DNA of 64,000 nt from Branchinecta lynchi (lineage: Eukaryota > Arthropoda > Branchiopoda > Anostraca > Branchinectidae). The position numbers and the translations under genes are program-made. Position 1 is the first letter of the stretch, and each line of letters starts with the position of its first letter. A model generated the notes under the pieces. That model worked only from the letters and a program-made list of their open reading frames with translations, was not told the origin of the DNA and ran no database searches. Where the stretch lies: contig JAKZAP010000012.1 of the NCBI GenBank assembly GCA_023053575.1, forward strand, positions 22,370,780 to 22,434,779, read 5' to 3'. Positions 57,004-64,000 of the stretch are shown here, in pieces.

Positions 57004-57386
57004 ATATTAGTTGCGCTTTTGCAGATACCATGGTATCTGATACCACGGTCTAAAGTCGTTTTTGCAGTTATCGTGGTATCTGGCCAGTTATTGTGGTAAC
57101 AGATATTCAGATACTACCGTCCGACCGTGGTCACTGGTCGTGGTATCTGAAAAGTCATCTCACTTTCATCAAATTTTGTCAGATTGGTGAGTAAGAAGTT
57201 TAGCACTTAGTGATGTAACTGGATATCTGTTTTTCTTTTGGGATGACTTCGAAAAGTGCAATTTCGGCTATAGTCGTTTTTGCAGAGCACCTTGTATCAG
57301 ATACCACGATAACTGCAAAACGACTAATTGCAAATCCAGTTACCGTGGTAACAGATACCATGGCATCAGCAAAAACGCAACTATTG
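57004..57386 (+). mobile_element. Family J MITE, copy 3
   Basis: Uninterrupted copy with ATTAGTTGCGCTTTTGC and GCAAAAACGCAACTATTG ends. Its inner GGATATCTGTTTTTCTTTTG gives the empty site for A8. Confidence 0.8.
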
Positions 57387-58398
57387 TTCAGAGTTACGAA
57401 CGTCTGTTGTTAAAGTTAGGCGGGACAATAATAAATAAAAATAAATATTTTTGTTTAAATATAATGAGGCTAAGCGAGTTTGTGTGGGAACATTTCTTTA
57501 TGTATCTGTTTCCCTCAGTTTGGGAGTAAAATTGAGCTCAGGGGTAGCCTACAGAGGAGCCGGCATGCCCAGCCTCCGCAAATACGAGTTCTTCCTTAAT
57601 TGCGCTTTTGATTTCGTTTGCTTCTCGTTGTCTCCATGACCGTAGTTTGTCGTGACCTGTCATAAAAAGACAAACACAATTTTCCCTAGGGAATTTCCTT
57701 AGGCTCCCAGCATGGGGAATTCTTGACATGTTAGGTGTGTCAACCTCGCGAAAGCTCGACCTGTGATTGGGCTTTGTTAACGCTCAAATAGTGTCAGTAG
57801 TGACATGAACACAACTTCAGAAATGTAGTCGTAGAAATGACGCCAACTGAACGAATACCATCGGGCTCCGTTCCGTCCTTATGCATGATTTATAACTACA
57901 GAAAACTTAAACAGAATACGGTCTTGGTGACAAGATTATGTTCACACGCAGAGCGAAAAAATAATTCTTCAAACGAGAAAATCTGACAAAAATAAATTCA
58001 CCAGCGACTAAAAAAATGTTTTGATGGCATTTATGACACCAGTACTGATGCATGCTGCTATCAAAAGCTAGCAAGAATTTTTGTTTAGTCTTTTTACCAG
58101 CGACGCGGACGAGATTTCTTTCAAGTATACCGGAATTCCTTTCACTATCAAAGGGAACTTGCCCCGCTAGATTTGTTTTCTAGTCGTCTTCAGGAACGGA
58201 ATCCTTTCAAGTCAACCGGAATTCCTTTCTACTCGACGGGATTTCTTGTCCGTGTAAAGGCTACATTAGTGAACATTACTAGAATTATTCCGGCTGGATC
58301 TAGTGCTGAAGCCTCCTTTCGCTGGCTGCAGATCTCGATGTTCGTTGTGTCTTGGACAGAATACACGTAAAGAACGTAAGACTTCTTCCCGTTCTCGG
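57387..58398. other. No gene seen
   Basis: Repeated words CCGGAATTCCTTTC and GAATCCTTTCAAGT near 58130-58240, otherwise unassigned. Confidence 0.4.
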
Positions 58399-58404
58399 GC
58401 TTGC

Positions 58405-58530
58405 CTCACTGCCTGTGCAGTAAGCCTGTTGCAATGTCTCGAAAAGTTGTATTAGTAGCATTGAAGATGCGATCACCTCGTTAGGAACGCTTTACGCCAG
58501 TCGAGGCCAAAGCATTCTCCAAAGGATGCA
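58405..58530 (+). pseudogene. Possible decayed copy of phosphatase exon 4
   Basis: TGCAG followed by TTGCAATGTCTCGAA and later ACGCTTTACGCCAGTCGAGG resembles TTTGCAG, GGAATGTCTCGAA and GCGCTACATGCCGTTCGAGG of exon 4 in the same order. The frame has a stop (TAG at about 58482). Confidence 0.35.
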
Positions 58531-58644
58531 TAACTTAGTCTTGCTGTAAGTTTGTCTAGAGAGAGACTTACTTTATGTGTAGTGATGAATGCTGGATTGT
58601 TGGACTAAACACTTAAAGGACCTCTCTTGCTTTTTCTGCCTTTT

Positions 58645-59643
58645 TGGGATCCCAAAACGTAAGTGGAGGGATACCTATTACATCGTAAAAGTTGTCCGTC
58701 TGTCAGTCTGTTAGCACGATAACTCTCGAAGGGAATGAGATATTTTGATGAAACTTGGTGTGAGGACTCTTTGGGTCCATTTCATAGATGGGCTCTGTAG
58801 CCCCACATTTAGGGGTGGGCGACGGGGTTCAAATTAAGGGGCAAACAAAATATTTTTAAACAGCTAACGTGATAGTCGATTATAGGGTAAGAATACATGC
58901 TGACCACGAATATGCAAAACATTATCTCGTCCGACAAGTAGTTCGCCCGGAATCCGACAAAAACCGAAAAGTTGGTTAAAAGTAAAAGTTTCACTCGAAG
59001 TTGATTAGATATTTAATTTAGGGGTAAGAAGACATGCTGACCACGATGGTGAAAACCATTTTCTCGCCGGAGGAGTTTGTCCGGAATCCGGCTAAAACCG
59101 GAAAGTTGGTCAGAAGTAAAAGTTTGATTTGAAGTTGATTAAATGTTCGATTTGGGGGTAAGAAGACATGCTGAACACTCTTTTTTGAACCGGATTTTTT
59201 TTTCTAAAGTAGTAAGTTTTATTCGAAGTTGATTAGATGACAGATTTATGGGTAAGAAGAGACGCTGAGTCTGTATATGACAATCTTGATCCAGAATCCG
59301 GTTGTAACCGTTATTGTTTAGAAGCTAAAGTTTTATTTGAAATTGCTTAGATGTGCTTTATAGGGATAAGGAGATACCGTACGCTGAATTCGATTCTGAT
59401 TTTTTTTTTTTTTTTTTTGCTGGACAAGTAGTTCTTTTGGAATTCGGCCGAAACCGGATTTGGCAGAAGTAAAGCAGGAATTTCGATCAGTATCGTCAAA
59501 ATAGATTTGGCTTACAGAGGTATATCTGAACTTGGTTTTCTCTAATGATTAGCCTGGCGAAGATTGGATCTGGCGAAGACAAGGCCCAGTTGTCTGGTTC
59601 AAATATTAGCTTTTGGGATCCCATCGATACCTTAGGTCTTGTT
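58645..59643 (-). mobile_element. Family B HINE-like element
   Basis: TGGGATCCCAAAACG at 58645, short GTCCGTCTGTCAGTC tract, five modules (one replaced by a T-run at 59399-59418), TTTTGGGATCCCATCG and GGTCTTGTT end. Confidence 0.8.
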
Positions 59644-60463
59644 TATTACACCTAGTTCCCTTATGGGATTATAAGGTTCTAAAATCCCCACCTTTCTCCA
59701 TTGTTCCATTTTGTGCCTACGAATTTCTAGGGTTTTTTCATCCGTGCCGAGTTTTGCCCGTTACGCAACGTATCGTTTGCCAGCATGTTCAACGTCCGCT
59801 GAAAACTCTTTCACACAGAAGGATATGAGAATCTTCTGAGAATCTTCTGTTTTCACTTAATTTATTTGCTTAGTTTTCTTACTTTTCAACCACGGCGCGT
59901 TCAGTTTTCAAACGTTTTGCGCCCAGCAGCCGCGTCGAAGAGCAGGAAGGCTGGATAGAATCGAACCCATATCTCCACAGTCATTCTAGTTTTCACCTGT
60001 ATCTGTTGATTTTTGTATTTATTTATAAACTGAAAGTCTTTATTTGAACAGTACACATCAAAAGAAACAAAAAGACGGAGATTTTCGGGGTTTTAGCTTG
60101 ATCAGCCACTTATCCCTCTAAAATGATATGCGAGGGGTAAGGGTTTTCTAAACACGGACATTTTAATATTCGTTATTTCATGTTTATTTGCATGTCGACC
60201 AGTCCACAAGTTCTTCTGGTTTTTAGTTACATTTCGTCTTATGGGTTTGAGCGCTAACAGGAAAATCGCTAAATTCAGATGGAAAGTAATGGTATTTTCG
60301 CGAAAAAATTTTACTGACCCTTTTCACAGGGAAAAGATTGTTTCCAGTAAGAGCTTTGCTTTAAGTGCGGTACAGGCGGTAACTTGGACCTCACCTAACT
60401 TGGTACTACCCCAGAAAATAAGTGCAAATTAAATAAATACAAATATGGGTTTAAGTTAAATAA
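59644..60463. other. No gene seen
   Basis: A GGGTTCGATTC-like word (minus strand, about 59972) is B-box-like but isolated. Confidence 0.4.
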
Positions 60464-60487
60464 ATACAGATCAAGCAAAGAGCTTAT

Positions 60488-60672
60488 TTCCGGTTTTGGC
60501 CGGATTCCGGGCGACCTACTTGTCCGGCGAGAAAATGGTTTTCACAATCGTGTTCAGCATATCTTCCTACCCTTAAATCGAACATCTAATCAACTTCAAA
60601 TAAAACTTTTACTTTTAACAAAATTTCCGGTTCGGCCGGATTCCGGGCGAACTAATTGTCCGATAAAAAAAT
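60488..60672 (+). mobile_element. Family B fragment next to ORF1
   Basis: One and a half modules (TTCCGGTTTTGGCCGGATTC, AATCGAACATCTAATCAACT). AAGTTAAATAAATAC stands on both sides (60452 and 60723). Confidence 0.65.
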
Positions 60673-60716
60673 GGAAAATAAGGCCATTAGGCCGAGCAAA
60701 TATGCATCGCAAATAG

Positions 60717-62111
60717 CGGTTCAAGTTAAATAAATACCAACGAGCTTGTAAATGCTCAGTTTGTTCCTCGTGGTACCATGCTGGAATCAACCGTTGCGCG
60801 GGGGTGGATTTCAACAAAGTGCCTGCCGGTTGGAAATGCTTAAATTGCCAATCGAAAGATTCCCCCCAGTCCCCTCCCCAATCATTGAATCTCCAAGAAA
60901 GAGACATTTCTAATGACGCTTCTTTGGAAATATCCTCCAAGACGGCTGCCCACAATCCAGAAACAAACGACTGTTGTGCGCATCCCAGTGCCTTACCGAA
61001 CCATGCCATTACCCCTCACGTTACCAGGAGCAGAACATTCACTGCCGTAGAAACAAGTCCTGCGGTAAATATCCCATTGCAACGCTGCCCGAAAGCCCCT
61101 TGCGATCCTTTACCGTGCATTAATTGCGATAAGTTGGCAAAACGAATCGCAGTGTTAGAGGCCAACGAGGCGAAATTTCTCGCTCAAATTGCCTCACTTC
61201 AAAGTGAATTAGCATCACGTGTGCTGACCAACCGAACTGAACAGATATCTCCCCTGCTACATGCTAATGCACAGGATCCAGTCAATGTCGATCGAAATGG
61301 AATGACTACGGTGACACGTGACGAACTTGAATCAGACGAACTTGAATCGGATCCGCAACCGCGGTCTTCACATGACATCCGACGGATCGATGACGCAACA
61401 ACTTCTGACGATGATATATGCATTGTGTACGAGAAAATAGCCAGTCAACAGAAAAAGCAATGTCGCTGGTTCCGGAAAGGGAACTGCAAGAGAGGTGATG
61501 ATTGCAAGTTTTACCATGGTGAAGCGGCAAAAAAGGCTGCCCCGACGAATCTTAGTGTCACCTGCAAATTCTACAAAGCGGGTGTGTGCAAAAACGGCCG
61601 ACAGTGTAAGTTTATTCATGAAGTGCTAGATCACGATGATCGTCTACGGTCGAACAACCGTGTTTGTCGAAAATTCCTTGCAGGGATGTGCCGCATTGCT
61701 AATTGTAAATACTCACATTTGTGTAAATATTATTTGACGAATTGTTGTACGAAAAAAGAGTGTAAATTTGTTCACCTCCGTGTGTGTCCATTATTTGCTA
61801 GTGGGAGATGTTTTGGCTGCGACATGGCCCACGTTCAGATTCCGGAAAACTTCCGGAGTGGTAAAGCTGCAAAAACAACTCCCACTGGATCGTACCCTTT
61901 TTTATTCTGGGAGAAAGCAAGAGATCGACAATTTCGACTGCCCACCTTTCAGCCCGACCAACCATCACGACAGTTTCCGCGTTTGAGGAGCATATTGGAC
62001 CTGCTACCCCCTCCTCCCGCCCCTCCCAGTTTACCTCGTTATACACATCGACACACCAGACTCCAATTCGCCCCTCCTCAAGCCAGCAGCTGCTTGGAAA
62101 CGGCAGTTTAG
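60717..62111 (+). CDS. Non-LTR retrotransposon ORF1: PHD-like half finger, coiled coil, five CCCH zinc fingers
   Basis: The open frame runs from 60717 to a TAG at 62109. No in-frame ATG is present near the start: the first usable codon is GTG at 60804, and the ATG at 60778 is out of frame. The reading before 60804 contains C-S-V-C, W-Y-H, C-A-G and then W-K-C-L-N-C, the C-terminal half of a PHD-like finger. The true start is therefore probably lost upstream. Next comes a Ser/Pro-rich stretch and a short leucine/alanine coiled coil near residues 107-140 (counted from 60804). Five C-x7/8-C-x4/5-C-x3-H type fingers follow (C-R-W-F ... F-Y-H; C-K-F-Y ... F-I-H; C-R-K-F ... Y-S-H; C-K-Y-Y ... F-V-H; and an odd C-P-L-F ... 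M-A-H). The C-terminus is Pro-rich. ORF1 proteins of such elements bind the element RNA; CCCH fingers are an uncommon way to do so. Confidence 0.8.
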   Translation, partial: RFKLNKYQRACKCSVCSSWYHAGINRCAGVDFNKVPAGWKCLNCQSKDSPQSPPQSLNLQERDISNDASLEISSKTAAHNPETNDCCAHPSALPNHAITPHVTRSRTFTAVETSPAVNIPLQRCPKAPCDPLPCINCDKLAKRIAVLEANEAKFLAQIASLQSELASRVLTNRTEQISPLLHANAQDPVNVDRNGMTTVTRDELESDELESDPQPRSSHDIRRIDDATTSDDDICIVYEKIASQQKKQCRWFRKGNCKRGDDCKFYHGEAAKKAAPTNLSVTCKFYKAGVCKNGRQCKFIHEVLDHDDRLRSNNRVCRKFLAGMCRIANCKYSHLCKYYLTNCCTKKECKFVHLRVCPLFASGRCFGCDMAHVQIPENFRSGKAAKTTPTGSYPFLFWEKARDRQFRLPTFQPDQPSRQFPRLRSILDLLPPPPAPPSLPRYTHRHTRLQFAPPQASSCLETAV

Positions 62112-63009
62112 GTAGCCCAGTAGCTTTCTTTGGGACTTTTTCTCCAGTTCATCTTACTAATAAATTTCATCCTCTGTCTGACACTAACCCATCTTCTGAC
62201 CCAGTTCCTTCTGAAAAGACAAAAGGTTTGAGAGTAATTTCCCCATGCAGAGTTTCATCCCCCTTGCAATCTGAGTCAAAAAGTAAATCTTCTTTAGGTT
62301 ATTTTCCCAACCCATTTTCGTCAACTAATAAATTTGAAGCTTTACAAGATCTCACCGAACCGCCTGATTTGACGCTAGGAGAAGGGCTAGCAAATTGTTT
62401 AAGTTCTTCTGGACCACGTGCTCAACCGAAAGTGAAAAAAATCAAAATTGTTGAGAAAGAAGTCCCCCAGAGTCGGTTTAATTTTCCTCATCTGCTTTCT
62501 TTGAATGCTGAAAGTCTGAATGCTGATAAGATGTGTGAACTGGAAGGATACGTCAAAGTTACTGAAGCTGACATAATTGCGGTTACAGAAGTTCACAAAC
62601 AAAATATAGACCATCTAAAAATCAAAGGTTACAAACAGTTTATTAAATTGAGGAATGATGACCATCCTTTGGGTAAAAAGGGAGGCGGAGTTGCGTGTTT
62701 TGTTCGAGAGGAGCTACCGATGCGACCCCTGCAAATCCCCCATATTGAAACCCATGATGAAATAATGTGGTTTTTGGTCCAGCCTAAAAAGCTTCCAAGG
62801 TCAGTAAATGGAATAGCTCTCGGTGTATTTTACTGTTCGCCCAGCCTTACGAGTTCCGAGAAAAAACGATTTGCGGATAAGCTCGAGTTATGTGCTGATT
62901 TTATAACTTGCAAATATCCAAATGTTGGAATCTGTTTGACCGGGGACAAGAACGATTTAAAAATTGATTATTTTCTAAAAAAATCACGGGTTAAAACAGG
63001 TTGTTAAGT
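61865..63009 (+). CDS. Non-LTR retrotransposon ORF2, first part: AP-type endonuclease
   Basis: Open in the -1 frame relative to ORF1, overlapping its last 247 nt. The region before about 62480 is a Ser/Thr/Pro-rich linker. An apurinic-like endonuclease then follows, with L-N-A-E-S-L (metal/Asn motif), T-E-V-H-K (catalytic Glu), G-G-G-V-A-C-F-V, Y-C-S-P and G-D-K-N-D. There is no clear ATG early in the frame, so expression by frameshifting from ORF1 is plausible. The frame stops at a TAA at 63007 because of one extra A in the A7 run 62977-62983; the protein sense continues in the next frame. The endonuclease nicks target DNA for target-primed reverse transcription. Confidence 0.82.
61898..61904 (+). 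promoter_or_regulatory. Putative -1 ribosomal frameshift site (T TTT TTA)
   Basis: In the ORF1 frame the codons are CCT TTT TTA, giving the slippery heptamer U UUU UUA, and ORF2 is open in exactly the -1 frame from 61865. Four bases downstream a weak stem could form: GGG-A-GAAAG at 61909-61917 with CTTTC-AG-CCC at 61946-61955. The heptamer is the same as the classical retroviral gag-pol slip site. Its use here is inference. Confidence 0.5.
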
Positions 63010-64000
63010 TTGCGACAACAAATTGCAATACTAATCTTGATGTGATTTGCACAAATTTTTCTGAGTATTATGATGAGCCACAAGATCTTCCCCCACTTGG
63101 CGGAAGTTACCATTACATGTTAAAGTGGTCCCCTCTACCGTCATATAAAATAAAATATGCAATTGAAAATGTGACTTATCGACCTCTCTCAGACAGTGGT
63201 CTTCTTGGTTTTGGAAATTGGATATCATCGGAGTCTTGGACTGAATCAATGAACGCCATTTCAAGTGATGAAAAAGCAAGTATCCTGCAGGAGAAACTCC
63301 GACAAAAATATGAAGAATTTTTTCCCGAAAAAACGTTTAAACGTTGCAACACTGACCGTCCCTTTATCACGCAAGAAATCAAAGATCTAATCCGTTACAA
63401 GATACAACTTTTGAGAAATGGTAAAAGAGAACAAGCTAATAAACTCCGAAACAAAATCCGAAAGATGACTAGAAGGGCTGCCGCTGATTATTATAATGAA
63501 AAAATCCATAACTTATTTGAGTCAAAAAGTAGCAAATGGTACAAAGAAATCAAGCGAATGTGCGGGAAAACACCCTCTGTTGTTGATTTTAATCTAGATT
63601 CTGATGATGTAACCGTCGCAAATCAGCTAAATTCCCATCTTGCCAAAATTGTCCAATCACTACCTCCGCTGGATGGAAATGAAACTGCAGAATTTTCGAC
63701 TGAAAGAAATAATGTCAAACTTATCAGCGAAGATCAAGTTTATTCTAAATTGAAAAAGCTGAAAAGAACAAGCATAACACCCATTGACATTCCTATTCAG
63801 TTAATTAAAGCGTTTCCCGATAAAATTGTAAAACCTTTGACAAATATATTCAATTGTATTTCTAGTAGTTTAGAATACCCACAGGTTTGGAAAACAGGGT
63901 ACGTCACACCAATACCAAAGAAAGATACTGAGTTGGATTTTGATGGCGTAAGGCCAATTACGCTGACTCCATTATTCAGCAAAATATATGAAAGTTTTGT
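62979..64000 (+). CDS. ORF2 continuation: endonuclease end and start of reverse transcriptase, truncated by window end
   Basis: Continues ORF2 in the frame +1 to its first part and stays open to the last base. The start reads G-L-K-Q-V-V-K-F and then L-D-V-I-C-T-N, the usual C-terminal endonuclease block. The next catalytic block should be S-D-H but reads G-S-Y-H, a D-to-Y change. A Lys/Arg-rich linker with Y-Y-N-E-K-I and W-Y-K-E-I-K follows. The RT begins with T-P-I-D-I-P and reaches V-R-P-I-T-L-T-P-L-F-S-K-I-Y-E. The catalytic YADD box lies beyond the window. With a frameshift and a lost catalytic residue, this copy is probably inactive. Confidence 0.82.

Noticed and set aside
59960..59990. 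GGGTTCGATTC-like word as a tRNA gene on the minus strand
   Set aside because: Only the B box is present; no A box or acceptor pairing.

Overview
This is a eukaryotic (metazoan) genomic window. It has no operons, Shine-Dalgarno sites or long dense ORFs. It is a field of dispersed and tandem repeats in which short exons with good GT-AG borders are buried. The three host exons found read like the insect DUSP22/DUSP15 (CG10089-type) phosphatase as I remember it, so an arthropod, perhaps a crustacean, is the best guess. No species can be named from the sequence alone.

Host gene: three plus-strand exons (22516-22632, 28400-28524, 51728-51899) join in phase into 138 codons of an atypical dual-specificity phosphatase. 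The catalytic Cys codon is split TG|T across a 23.2-kb intron. That intron holds most of the repeats in the right half of the window. The first exon and the C-terminal exons are not securely found.

Mobile elements: the dominant class is two related non-coding families, A (1.3-2.2 kb when not interrupted) and B (0.8-1.3 kb). Both begin AACAAGA and are built of 110-140-bp modules that each carry an AAGTTTCAT-type motif. Both carry a GACR/GTCY tetranucleotide tract near the far end and finish in a palindrome or hairpin repeated near the start. Two reconstructed empty sites show T-run targets and essentially no target duplication, and a third is compatible. This matches non-autonomous Helentron/HINE-like rolling-circle elements. 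Around them lie several MITE families (C, E, F, J), a TA-flanked long-TIR MITE, and two hAT-like elements with perfect 8-bp target duplications. There are also foldback structures, tandem arrays (41060-45440, 20328-20875, 36660-37905), tRNA-like SINE heads and several decayed reverse-transcriptase tails.

Right end: from about 60717 to the end lies a non-LTR retrotransposon on the plus strand. ORF1 has a PHD-like half finger, a coiled coil and five CCCH zinc fingers. ORF2 has an AP endonuclease followed by the start of an RT. The two ORFs overlap by 247 nt in a -1 relation, and the overlap contains a canonical U UUU UUA slippery heptamer in the right frame. This copy looks dead: it has a one-base frameshift in an A7 run and SDH is changed to SYH in the endonuclease.

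Layout: 1-6580 family A copies; 6600-13700 mostly unassigned sequence with RT tails and MITEs; 13700-21000 family B, MITEs and tandem modules; 22516-51899 phosphatase gene with repeat-packed introns; 51950-59650 families A, B, E and J plus an RT tail; 60700-64000 zinc-finger retrotransposon.
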